The notes under the pieces are model-generated. The model made no database searches and was not told the DNA's origin. It saw only the letters and a list, made by a program, of their open reading frames with translations. A program made the position numbers and the translations under genes. From positions 13,357,501-13,421,500 of the forward strand of contig NC_135007.1 in the NCBI RefSeq assembly GCF_051020985.1: DNA of 64,000 bases, given 5' to 3'. How positions within the stretch are numbered: position 1 is the stretch's first letter; the number at the start of each line of letters is the position of its first letter. The DNA comes from Nomia melanderi (lineage: Eukaryota > Arthropoda > Insecta > Hymenoptera > Halictidae). Shown piece after piece: positions 47,316 through 59,927 of the stretch.

Positions 47316-49716
47316 ACGGCGCATAATGCGCCAGCCCCGGATTACGCTTACACGTACCGACGTTCAGGTGTGTATACCCGAGTATTCCGGATTTCTCTGA
47401 CGCGCCGATGCTGGCTGCCCCGCCATACCGCCCGGCCATTGTTTACGCCGCTTTAATTAGCCGGTTAATGCGACCGGGATATAGCCGCGGGCCCTTATCT
47501 GATACGTTTCCGGCGAATCATGGGAATTATTTCCGCGCATGCAAATGCCAACGAAAAGGCGAATCGAGTTATGCTTCCGGCACGATCCCGCCGGACGATA
47601 AAAACGAGCACGCGTGACTAAGGACGCGTTTTTCATTACGGGCCCCAGATTTTTCATCCGCCTCGGTGGTGGCCTCCGATTCGCATCGCGCGCGGCTGAT
47701 TTTCCTACGAGATTGCGCGCGACCAGATTTCGAGCGGGATTCGATTCGTAGAATCGCCCGACGGTTGTCTCGGGCAATTTATTTCCTAGCTAACTGTGCT
47801 CTGAATAGTTTCGAATATCGTGTCATTCAACATTTTCCGCTGATTTATACGGTCGTTCCCTTGACGATGCATCGAACGAATCGAATTGCATCTCCGAGAC
47901 ACTCTAGAAATATTCAATATCTTCTACCGAGACAGACGACACTCTTTCAATCTTGAAAACGTACCTAAAGCGACAAACAAGGTTTCTTCTAATATTTCAT
48001 ATATTAATACATTACACGAAGCTTACATAATACTTTCTAATTTTACGCCATCAAATAACTAATAGTTATCTGTCAATTGCAAAGGTCAAAGAAGCTAATC
48101 GCAACTAGAAATGATAATTTCCGAGTATTTGTTTCGTCGAAAAATGGACTTCGACTATATAGAATCTCGATGATAGTCGAGTCGGTCGACATATTGGAAC
48201 GAAGTATTGAAATTTGAAGAATACCGTTCCGGTAGAATTCGTAACGGAGCTGCGCGTGTTCTCCGAGGATGCTGAGATGATTAATAGTCGGATTTACCCG
48301 TAAAAGAAAGCCCAACGACGGCCGTGGAACTGACGCAACCGATTCTCGGATTCATTTCACCGAGAGGGGCCGCTTTAATTCATTTTTGTGCTCGGTAGAC
48401 CGGCCGGATAAAGCAGTCGACGATTACCGGGGATATTTAGGATAATATGGTTATAACTCGCCGTACAGACGAGTATTAGGCGACTTAACGAGTTAAGCGT
48501 GGTTAACGGTGCGTTCAGCCAGTGGTCTGGGATTAACTGGCCGTGCCTAAACGCGCTAATACATTACTGTACCGGTCGTTCGGCAAGACGGAGGTAATTA
48601 ACCCCGGCGGCTGGCGAGCGGCCATATTTTAAGGACCAATTGCACGTGTCACGCCGGTGACTTCTTAATCGATCCGACAGCTTCATCTCGATCCACGTGG
48701 CCCGATATCGCCGCTCCTCATCTAGAGAGCATCAATTTCCCAGGAATGTTTGCGACCGTTCGGATCATTCGGTGACGTTCCGCGCGCGTGATTCATCGTC
48801 TAAACGCGCGCAGTCGGTGGGAATAGGGAAACGACCAAGAACGATCGCTATTTGAATGCATAATTCCCATTCTGCATGGATCATATTGTTTGCCGTCTGC
48901 GAATGCGAGCAGAAAATGGACGACCTCTGCTTGCGTTCCTGACATCGGTCGCTTGACTCTCCGGTGACAGCTTTCCGACAATATTGTCGCTTCCAATAGA
49001 AATCAGATCTTTGGTAACTGATTCGATGAAATACCTTTTACTCTACATATTTACGTTTCGTCTTGATTCTTCCATCTTCATTGCACTACAATTCAATTGT
49101 AATTTCTACGCTTGGTAATGGAAACTTTAACAAGCTCTTACCTGATTGTCTACAAAACGAAATAAACGAAGCCAAGGAAGTTAAACCAATGAAAGATACT
49201 GAAATCAAACTGCCTCGAAAGAAAGGAACAATCGGAGAATACAATAGTTCTGCTAACGACCCGGCCGAATTAGGCAATGTCCACCGCCGCACGAGTCGAG
49301 CGTGACAATTCCGCGTTGGGCAATGTCGCGGGGCGCGATCAAGCGTGCGAGCCATTAGCATTCGCACCTGACGATCCGGTGCAATAACCACAAGAATCCC
49401 GAAAGGGTCACGCGGCGCAACCTGTTTCCTAATCGTTTCACCTGGGTCGACCGGCGAGTATCCTCGTCCGGTCGGCTGGAAGTCCTTGCGGTTCGTCCCG
49501 GGGAGCGTGAAATCTCGGGGGAAGTATTCGGCCGCCCGAAGGGCAGGGGCGAGAGGGCTATCAGGCCCGCCCCCGGCTAACAATCCGTCACCGGTGCGTC
49601 GTTTTCTGTCGAGCGGCGAGTCTCCGGACGTCACGGAAGCCGGTCGGTCGCGTTGTGTGACTCACACACGACGTGGAAGGCGAAGAAGTTAGGTACGTGG
49701 GACGGAAGAATGAGAT

Positions 49717-50306
49717 TTAACCCATTCGAGGCGAATTGCACACCAGGTGTGTAATGGAGTACCCGGCTAAAAAGACCAATCGGCCATCGTCTGTAATGAT
49801 TATGAATCCTTATTATTAATCACCGGTGAAAAACTAGCCTACATGAGTGGTTAATGGTAGAAATTACAATTTTTAATATAATTTTTAATTTACATTCTTA
49901 TGATCTCGAGCAAATACCACAAACACCGTGGTGTTATCACGAGCATTATCGGCGTGCATTCCTTCGGTGCAGGCTTAAATTCCTGACTTCGCTTATGGAT
50001 AAATGTTTGAATAAATAACTCCAGATGTGAATTAATTATTAATCCATTAGGATCGTTAGCATATGTATGCACGCAATTTTCCTGGCCATTATCACCGGAG
50101 CGCGTATACTATGCGCGCGTCCGCGTTGCGAGCGAACAGTGCCGGTCGCGATCAGATTTAATTATTTGTCAGTTTATATGGAGAACAGCGATCCTGTTAC
50201 CAGTAAAGAAGTGCCTATGTAGTCAGATATGTGAAACTAAGATATAATTGTATTCAAATTTCTTGTTATTATTTTGTATTTCAATCGTATCATGCGAACG
50301 GGTTAA
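49717..50306. mobile_element. possible TTAA-flanked element, 590 bp
   Basis: The left end TTAACCCATTCG and the right end, reverse complemented, TTAACCCGTTCG match at 11 of 12 positions. TTAA is intact at both ends. The interior mixes AT-rich DNA with a GC-rich block near 50100-50150 and has no transposase. Two unrelated short matches at this distance are possible, so the call is weaker than for the other TTAA elements. Confidence 0.4.
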
Positions 50307-52675
50307 CTCTGATACGTTCACTGCCGCGAGAGTTTCAAGCGTCTCGTTAATAATACTTATTCTTCCGTAGCAAATCGTAATAGAAATAATTATTAATAAT
50401 CTTCTATCACAGTATTTGTATCGCAGTAATATCTAACTACTCATGTTACCGAATATGTTTATTCACCATCAATTTTCTTACTGTAATTGTTCTTAAGCAA
50501 TTCGGAAGCGTCATCGGTGACCACGGTGGCGGTCAACGTTAATTCATACGAATGTCGAAATCAGCTGTGTACCACCGGTGGTACTTCGGCGTGAACCTGT
50601 TAATGTATTCGTGCGTCGGACCTGGGACCGTCGGAAATGGGTCCGGAAGGGGCAGAAGAGAAAGGCCACCGAGAGGCCAAAGGGAGGAGGCCCGCCGACC
50701 GGTAGTAAAGTCAACGGTTGCCGCTCCGGCAAAAAACTCAAATTGATCAAAATGAGCGCTGCGCGCCCGCGACCACGCAAAAACTTAAGCGAGGCGCGCG
50801 GCGCGGCTCGGCGGTCGGCCACGCATTTCGTGCCTCGCCGAGAAACGCGATCGACAATAGACTTTCGGCGCAAGATCCTAATGATCCGGGATCGTGGGAC
50901 GCTGCGATTGGTCCCTTACCAGGAACCACCACCGCGTTTCGCGTGCGAAGCAGCGTCGTTCGGAGCTTGGAAATTCTTGCGAGCGAACGATCGTTCGTCT
51001 CGCGATGGGCTTTCGGGCAATTTACTTATTCAATGGTGATCCTATTAGGAATCGCCTTCAGTTCTGTTAACGTGATCTTCGTGGATAATAGTTTCTATAG
51101 CAAATTTTGCATTCGTACGACTATTTCGAACTAGCAGCGTTTCGTTCGTGAAGCTTAACTCCAGGATCTCGCGAAGTTCTACGATCAAATGATTATAAGC
51201 TTCCTGATAGGTTCTGACGTAATTCAGTTGTTTGCGGTTGGTAACCTCGTTGAGATCTCAGTGGCTTTTACTAGTTTCGTGAATGTAATCTCACCCGGAG
51301 CCGGTTTTCACAGCAGACTTTACGTCCTTATGATTTCCAGGCGATCCGCGAACCTCGTTTGATTCATTCAAATCGCACCCTCCGGCCGCGGCTTTCCGCA
51401 AACGAATCCATAAAGAGCGGCCGCGCTCGCGCAAGCATCCGGAGTAGGCCTATCGCGGTTCATTCATGAAATATTAATATCGCGATCGCATCTGCCGCCG
51501 CGCGATACGATCCTCGAAACATCGCGGACGGCGCGGAGGGAGGGGGCGGGTGTAACGGAGATCGCAATCGGCCGATGCGCGTTCCTTATTTTCGACGGTC
51601 GTGGAAACGGCCGCTAATGGATCGGAAACGATCCCTTCTCCGCCGCGGCATTAACGATAATCGACGGAACGCGGCGTATTACGGGCGAGACTGGCCGTAC
51701 GCGGCGCTAATTTTCCAGGAAACCCAATAACGCCGGGTCGGCGGAACAATCGCGGAATATTTAATTATTCCGCGGATCTGGTTGAATATTTAACGAGTCG
51801 CTGTATTACCATCGCCGGCAATTACGCGGCCGAGGAATCCCGGTTTTCCCTGCGGATTCCCCGTCTTCATTACTGTCTGAAATTACAGACGTTTCGCGCG
51901 CGATAGACGGAAAATTAATCCTGGGAATCGGACCTTTTTGCCCGGCGCGCTCGCTTTGAACTCGAACTCGGCCCCGTTCGAACGGCGGCCCGCAATTTGC
52001 ATCACTTAGGTATGTTAATGCACCTAGTTGCACGGGCGAGCCGATACCGCGGCCGTTTGTGGGCACAGGCGGCCGGAGACCGGTGATTCCGCGTAAGCGA
52101 TCCCCCCGGATCGATGCGCTCTGTATTTAACGGGGCCGGCGAGCCGCGTGAAAATGTGGCAAATTACGCTTTTCCGTTCCCGTCCGGTCCCGTTCACGTG
52201 TATAAATAACGATCGCGGTTATTGAGCGGGTAATGCTCCTTGAAACGCGCTGCCCGCGCGCCCCGCTCGTCCAGCCGTCTTTATTATGCAAAAACCGCGA
52301 CAGACGGACGCGGAGACGGGACAGACGCTGTGTGTTACGCTTCGTCCGGGCATCTAGCGAAGAGAGCAAGCCGGAGAGGATCCACGCGGCCCTGTTAACG
52401 ACGCGGATAATCAAGACGTAATCTAGTCGATAAAAATGACGAGCCTATGAACGCCATAGACGGGGATAATTCTTGCAACCCGGCTTCAAGGTCTTGAGAA
52501 TTTGTTTATGTGATAGCGAGGCATTAGCACCTGGTAATTTAGATAGGTTCGCTCTACACTTCGCTGTAGATGTAGCAATTTCGATAGTGTTACTTTCCTA
52601 TTGACTACGAAGGTAGGCTTCGAAGCGATTAGTGTCTCGAAGAAAGTGATCTTTCTACTGAAGAACGGTATGCTT

Positions 52676-52903
52676 TTAACCCTTTGAACTCTAGGCTCCA
52701 ATATTGCACCAGTATAATATTAAATATTGTAATGAATCTTAAAGAAACCTAAAATTATTCGATTTTCCGCGCATCCAAATTTTCTGCTAAGAAGGAACAT
52801 AAAAGATTGAAGGAATGTTATAGCATTTGTAATTCTCGCTAGGAATATAAGAATTAGTTGCAGTTGCCGATAGATTACAAAACAACCAAGTGCTAAGGGT
52901 TAA
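52676..52903. mobile_element. MITE, 228 bp, CCCTTTGCACTC family
   Basis: The left end TTAACCCTTTGAACT and the right end, reverse complemented, TTAACCCTTAGCACT match at 13 of 15 positions, and TTAA is intact on both sides. Size, ends and an internal TTTGTAATTCTCG block near 52826 resemble the copies at 11054 and 31280. No coding capacity. Confidence 0.65.
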
Positions 52904-55078
52904 TAGTAGTATTAGTAGTGCTGAATCGTAATTGAATCGAATATACGAGTAGCGAATATTCGAAATCCATGGAAATCAATGTAAACGAAAAGGGTTCGAC
53001 GAGTTTCATTTGTTATCCGGAATCCGACTTGTCAGGCGAGAGATTCGGCGGTACACAGGAAACCAGCGGTGGCGCGGAGTATAAACGGACTAATTGACGA
53101 CTATACAGGGAATGAAATACGGTCCGCGGCTCCCCGTAATCGAATTGCCTCTCGTAATTCCGGCCGTCGGGGCCTAAAACGAGCGACAATGGTGCCGGTG
53201 GGCATACAAAGACGGGCCACACGATTCGGCCGTGCCGGAGGCGCGGATATAAAATTGTATGGGACTGTCGTGGCAATTAGCGGCGGTCCCCGCGCCGCGT
53301 ACGGGGCCTTTCACCGCGCTGGAAACGAAGTTACGTTCTCTTGATTACTAAATATCCCCAACGAGAGGCCGGGGCACTGATTAAGCAGCGTGTCGACTCA
53401 TCGCGACCACCCGAGCCATCGGCCGTTGATCCGGCTGACAAGCGGCCGAATCGCGGCCCGATCATCCGGCGAAAGTTACTCTTCCATGCTGCTTATCACG
53501 TTCACTACCAACGTGATTGCCAGTCTTCTGATCAACGTGTAAGAAATGAAATTGATGCATTTAAAATCTTAGCGTAGGTTTTTAGACTAGGACCTTAGAC
53601 TAAGCTGATAAACAGTCGATGTTTTCACGTTAATCTTGCTATTATTATAAATATTAATATTCTCTATTATTATTATTCTTTGCTATTACTGTGGTTTGTT
53701 CTAATCCATATACATATTTCTGCAATCGAACGATTCAAGTACTATAGAAGAATAAAAATTCGACGACACTAGAATATTTCCGCTTGTATTACGGCGCGTA
53801 TGGTTAAGCAATTTCGGGCGGTTCTACGTGGAATCGCGACTACGGTTGTGTTTTTCGACGGTCGGAGGCCTTTTTTAGCGATACTTTTTGCGAGGATCTA
53901 ACGGTACACCGAGGAACGAGCAGCGTTTCCGTCGAAACCGTCGTATTACGCAATTCCAGCGATTGAACGATCAATGGACACGTCTCGGCGGGCAGGTACG
54001 CACGCGTGTCGACGCGAAAAATCACACGCGACAACGTGTCGGGGTCTTCGACACCTATTCCGTTCACGGCTCCGATCGGCAGGACAACACTCGATCGGTC
54101 ACGTACGATTCTACGATTAGCTACGCGAGTTCTACGAGTTCCGCTCCTGCCGCTCCCCGGGAACGACGGCAAGGATCCCCCTCGGGTTTCGTAGCGCGCG
54201 GCGCTGATTTCGCGTGATCCGACGCGTGAACCGAGATGTGTCGCAATCCGCCGGCAATTAGAATTACATTAACCCTGCCGCTTCCTCCTCGATTATCTTC
54301 CACCTTTTCGTCTCGCTTTACGACGAGCCGTCATGTAGAAATATGGAATTTTAAGAACACGATTCAATTCGCGGGATTAATGTTGCTCATTCCGGTGAAG
54401 GATTTGCGTTTATTTGTAGGATACGAGGTTGGTTATCATACTAGTAGCATATGAAGCTATGGTGTTAGAATTATTATTCTTTATTCCTTAATGTTGCTTT
54501 AAGGAATTTTATAATTCTAAATAAACGAACATATTTCTAGGAACAGACCAACTTGTTCATCAAATCTAATATCAAATATATGATCTAGTACCAAAATTGT
54601 TTCTATGCACAAACAAAAGTTACAGGACAATCTCCAAACCAACAAAAGATACAATGATCCGTCTCAAAAGCTGTCCGTTCAAAAACTCTGGTTCACAACC
54701 TACTATCACCAACAGCCAACAACGCCATCAAACGATAAAGTAACTCATCAACCACAGACAAAACCTCTCACTCCCCTCAACGGCCGATTAGTATAATAAA
54801 CACAGTGACGGCAAGTCGATCGGCAACAAAGAATGATGTACGACGTTCCCGATTCAATATAAATTTTTCCCAAACGCCCGTGCGACCAAGTCGAATCAGA
54901 AACAAAGAAGGAACGAGACGGAGAAATGAAGATAAGATTCTCGACGTGCGTCAAAAGCGAGATTCAAATCCTCCGGAGTGATCTGGCGGCCGGCGGGCGG
55001 TCGAATCGCCGAATCACGAGTCAACCGGTGCCCCGTTCCTCGCTCGGATAGATGTATCAGTGTAATTAACAACAAACA

Positions 55079-55297
55079 ATGGCGGCGAGACGCGCGCCGC
55101 TCGATATCGTATGTATTAATCGATTAGCCGGGGCCCGGAGCCGGGGCCCCGGAGATATGCGTCCGGGGCCCCGGTTGTTAATCATCACCGCGGGTGCGTT
55201 TGTACTTCTGACGTTCTTTTTCATCCGTGAGAGAGGAAAGATCAAAGCCGCCACTTTGCTACGAATCGCCTTAAGGTTCCTACGGGGGCCCCTCTAA
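55079..55297 (+). CDS. candidate small ORF, 72 codons, one predicted membrane helix
   Basis: The ATG at 55079 has a near-ideal insect context (AACAAACAATGG). The product is basic at the start (MAARRAPLDIV), and has a Gly/Pro/Arg segment encoded by palindromic GC repeats. It then has a hydrophobic run LLIITAGAFVLLTFFFI at about residues 33-49, followed by RERGK, which would suit a single-pass membrane peptide. It ends LRGPL. I recognise no family, and no promoter or splice signal supports it. GC-rich DNA readily gives frames of this size, so chance is the default explanation. Confidence 0.2.
   Translation: MAARRAPLDIVCINRLAGARSRGPGDMRPGPRLLIITAGAFVLLTFFFIRERGKIKAATLLRIALRFLRGPL
55128..55174. 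repeat. three CCGGGGCCCCGG palindromes
   Basis: Perfect 12-bp palindromes at 55141-55152 and 55163-55174 are preceded by a one-base-short copy at 55128-55138. The copies can pair within or between themselves and could extrude as cruciforms or hairpins. Confidence 0.8.
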
Positions 55298-57067
55298 CCG
55301 TCTTCGCGACGCGTCGCTCCACCGCGGGCGAAACTCCGCCGAGGAGACCGGGGCCACACCGTGACTACGGCACTTCCACGACTACATTGTACGCGGCTGT
55401 CGTGACCGATCGCGTTTCGATTAATTTTTTGCGTTCCCTTACTTCTACGCTCCGCTGCCCGGACACAATCAGCCGCACACGAATTCTAATCGCGACTCCT
55501 TCGGCTGCGCGCCGTGCGGCTCTTCGACGTACCGCTTCGCAGAACGACTTAGAATTGATGAGTTGGAAGCGGTTTGCTTATTGGACGGCGGATATTTTGG
55601 AATTGTCGCGTGCGCGATGGCGATTGTGTGTACATTTCGGTTTGGGAACACGTCGATTTGTATCTGATGGACATATTTTAGATGGAAGTGATTTCCGTGG
55701 GTAGTTTGATTGACAAATTGGGAAAGTTGGGAGGTTTGAGCTAGTTTGTTGGCTTTTTGAGATAGTCTCTTTAGAAGTTTGTAAGAGTGGATTGGGATTT
55801 TCTAAAATTCTTTGACTTTGATTTTTCGAGTATTTTATAATATCCAATCAGGTTTTCACTGTTTTCGTTTGTAATCATTGTGTTTTGAGAGTAATATGAG
55901 ACTTAAAGGAGTGCACTCGCGCGCACTGCAATGATCATTCTTAAATCAACATTCGTATCAGTACATTCATCTGAATGCTTAACTTGACTTTCATCGCAAG
56001 TACTTAATTCATGCACGGAAATATGAACAGCGCCGGCCTGCGAACATTGACATGCCTAAAACGCACACCTCGGGGTATCCGAGCGGAGCTTTATCCCCTT
56101 CCCAGACAGCGGCGAGCGAAACATCGGAATCATTAGCGATTATCGATGACCATCAATGTGGAACAGCCTACCAGCCGTCATCAATTAGAGTTAAATAATA
56201 GCTCGCGTTGTCCATCCGTTAGCTCGTCGATCGGACTCGCTTCCGGGATCTTGCTTCTTACACTTGCTCGCCAACTGAACCGCGATTTCCTTCAACTGAA
56301 TTCCCACACCGTCATTTGCTTACCGATTCCTTCCAAAAACTCCCTAAACTCTTTCAAATACAAAACAATCAAAACGAGAAAAAGAAAATCCAGTTCCGAC
56401 AACTATAGTTCCAAATTCTGAAATCTATCCGTTAAAATCCTTTGTTTCCAAACATGACATTAACAAGCTACAAACAGTCCCAATCGAAAACCCAATAAAC
56501 AATCGGTTAAATCCACTATTAACCTTTTCATTCCTTCCACATTCTCTTCTCAATAATTTCCATTATTTTATATACTCCAATAGACAATAGACAAAACCAA
56601 TGTACAAAATCCTCCCCAATACCAACAAAACCAATGCAACATCGAAACTGAAAACCGTCTCCACGGACAACACATTCGAATCCAACGTCGCATCGCACGA
56701 GGCACAGGAGCGTAAAGGGTGAAGAATCCTCGATTCGCGGCGAACGAGCGGCGTATCGGGCCGAAAGTAAAAGTCAGCGTGCGTATTAGTCGCTCACGAA
56801 TGCGCCGACGAAACGGAATAGGCTTGTCAGCGGTTGATGGATCGTCTTCGGTTTACCGTACGGTTGCGCGTCCTGCGAAAGCGAATCACGCCGACTTCCG
56901 GGGACAAAGAAGGGGGCACGAAATTCCGTTTCACTTTCGGGGGGCCGGGGTTAACAGTTTAAATCGGCCGCTAATTGCACCTGGGGGCCCGCCGGGACCC
57001 GTGGGGCCCCTCGGTTCGATGATGCGCGCCGGTGTGTGTCGCGTTAATTGCCCGAGAGTTAACCAAG

Positions 57068-57123
57068 GCTCCTCCTTCTCCTCCTACTCCTCCTCCTCGC
57101 TGCTCACTCTCGCTCTCTCCCTT
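57068..57123. repeat. CTC-rich polypyrimidine tract
   Basis: About 55 bp of CTC/TCC triplets on the + strand, GA-rich on the other. Confidence 0.8.
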
Positions 57124-59907
57124 CGTCGTCGCGCGCTGCTAGATGGATGGATTACTTAACACTTGTCACGCCTCGCTAATTAACATTCAGTGATCTCCCT
57201 CTCGGAAGTCTCCCCTCCCCTCCCCCCCTCCTCACTTCCTCTCCACGAGGCTCGAAACGCAGCACCGGCCACCGGCAGGTGGAAAGTCGTTTAATATTTA
57301 TCGACTATCGCGTGCGACCCCGTTGCCACCTCCGCGCGGCGCGGGCCCGGGATCCGACCCACCGATTCAATTAGGATTCGTGACGGCGCGTCCGCGGTTC
57401 ACGGGAAAATATTTGAATACGACTCGCCGTGATTGCCCGGCCGATTGTCCTACTCCTTGTCAACGATTTCGTGCGTTTTTCATCGTTGATCCTTCGTCTT
57501 CGTCGGGACTCGTTGGAGTTTTAGACGAACGACGGAGGAATGAGGAATTTGTATAGGCGGTTTGGGAGGAATATTGTATAGGTAGTTTATTGGTTACTTG
57601 TTGGTTACTTTAGGTTTGAATTTGTGGATGACGAAGGTTTTACGAAGTTTGATTTAATTATGGAATTATGTGGCGCATGAAAAATTGATTGCAAAGGTGT
57701 TGATAGAGTTCCTAATTGTTTCTGGTGTCTTGGAATCTTTCCGTGAATACTACGTACACTTTGTTGGCGTGAGGTTCGTTTTTAGTCGTGGATGCCTCCA
57801 ATTCTGTAGGGGTAAGTAGATTAAAAAAGGTTCCGTAATGATTGTAATAAAGTTAGCTCCGATAGCGGAGCGACATAGGTGTGTCGGGTATGTATTAGAG
57901 AGGTGTTGGCAGCGGACATAAAATTAGACGTTACAACGTGAAATTAGAAAAACCGGTGTCCCGAAGCAGCTGTTTTTCTGGTGCTCATTTACCAACATGT
58001 AGTACTAAAGGAAAATGTAGTTGCAAGGATAAAAGCCCCGTGCTTGAAGGGCTTAAACAATTAAACGCCCGGATCCTGATGCATTTATAACGTAAGCCAC
58101 TGTCTAAGCAAACGGCGTCGGCTCGCAATAAAAACTTTTACGAGTATTTTGTTACTCTTTCCCATCGTTTTTCCGACGAGCGTTCCCCCCTTTTTTCCCG
58201 TATCGCCGGCAGATCTATATATTCGCGGCGCTACCGATGATTGTTTATCCGTCAATTTCTGCCTGGGCCTTTTTTGCCGGCCAATGAAAGGTTGTAGCGG
58301 AGCGCCGGATGCAGAAAACGTTTTGCCCTATCGTATTTAATCTGTACTTTCAATCGCCATCAGTGTCCAGTTTTATACTGCTTTCGCCGCGTCGCTGTCG
58401 GACAATTACGGGATTCACGAGAATTTCCGAGGGCTCGGCGAATAATCCACATAATAAATTTACAGAAACCACTGTCTCAAATCATTTTAATTATCCTAAT
58501 TACCGCTGCTTGTCCGGTAGACTGCGCGTTCGCGTTACTATCTCCTCGAAACTAAAAACACGTGGAATTTTATGATCAAACCGGATTGTCTGCGCGGCGA
58601 GATCGTAATGGAAACTAGTTTGAAAATCCGACTTGTCCGCAAACGTTCCAGCGACGCGAAAGGTTCCACGCCGGTACTCTATCGAATCTCACGAATTATT
58701 CCGATGAATTTTCGACTCGTCGCCTGTCCTAGCGAATAAATCCGTTCCGTCGGACGAGAGCTTCTCTCTCGCGGCACCGACGATTTTCCCGTTCGATCGA
58801 CCGTGGATTTCGATCGTTCGCGTCCGTCGTCGCGTCCGTTTGTCGGGTGGTCCGCCGACATCCGCGTACGTCACTGCGCCGCGATATCTAATGAGGCTAT
58901 TAACACGCGCTGCACCACCGAAGAAACTCCGCCGAGCGTTTATGACATCCGATGACCTACCTAGGCGGCTTCTATCACGGCACCGCCGCGCGATCGCCTT
59001 GAGTGAGACATTTTCCAGCTCCGGCTAAGTCGATCCTGCCCCCGGTCTAGCATCTGCTACCGTCCGCGGACGTGTCATTAAAACTTCCTGGTTTTTGCGC
59101 GGCGACCCCGTCACAGCGGCGCGTTTCGCGACTTCTCGAAACTTCGAGCTTCTCGACGATCGCCACCAATTCCTCTTCGAGCTCTCGTTTCGCGCTTCCT
59201 CGACGGAATCCCGGATCATAGAACGTTCGGGGAACAACGAAATATCTTTCCCATCTAATTGTTCTATACACTTTTCCATGAATCTGCTCGTAGTCCAGCA
59301 GAATACGCAAGCATTACAAAATGCATCCAAGGATATCAAATTCAGTAACATAAAGCGTAACGCATAATATACAGTAACACCTTGCCTTATATCACGCGGA
59401 TCTCGCGGAGAATTCAAACGGAATTTAATAAATACGAGTATCCCTCGCTTCTTATGATTCCAAATTCAATGCTATTCATCTCTCATCTATCATTATGCTC
59501 TGAACTAAACGTAGTCACGAAACGAAGATAAAATTCCTTCTTTCTCCTACTAAACTATCAACCATAAAGCGGTCTTAACGAGCCGAATCACGGAAGAGAT
59601 AATACTCCGAGGGGTTAACGAACGAAAGAAACTTCCGCGTCAACCCAATAAATCTCCCTCTTCCAAAAAATAACCAACGAAATATTCAGAAGACGCGATA
59701 GAGACGTTTCTTCCAGGAAAAGGAAGACCGTCCATCCGGGACGCCTGTGCTCCGCTGGAACGCGGGGAGGAATTTCTTTCCAATGTTTCATTATTCGATA
59801 CTAGATAAAGATATATCCCGCTATAATTGATCCAATCCTTCAGCGAGCAATTATCCCCGTCGACGCGCAAATTGCCAACAGTTTCGCGGCCGACGGAATT
59901 ACTTAAC

Positions 59908-59927
59908 GGCGCGGCGGCGGCGGCGGG
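59908..59927. repeat. (CGG)n trinucleotide repeat
   Basis: Six CGG units followed by G-rich sequence up to about 59938. Confidence 0.85.

Noticed and set aside
49063..49305. 80-codon frame with a Lys/Glu-rich part (around LQNEINEAKEVKP)
   Set aside because: It looks protein-like at first, but there is no promoter, splice pattern or family match, and it fuses into CpG-rich sequence. Conservation would be needed to revive it.
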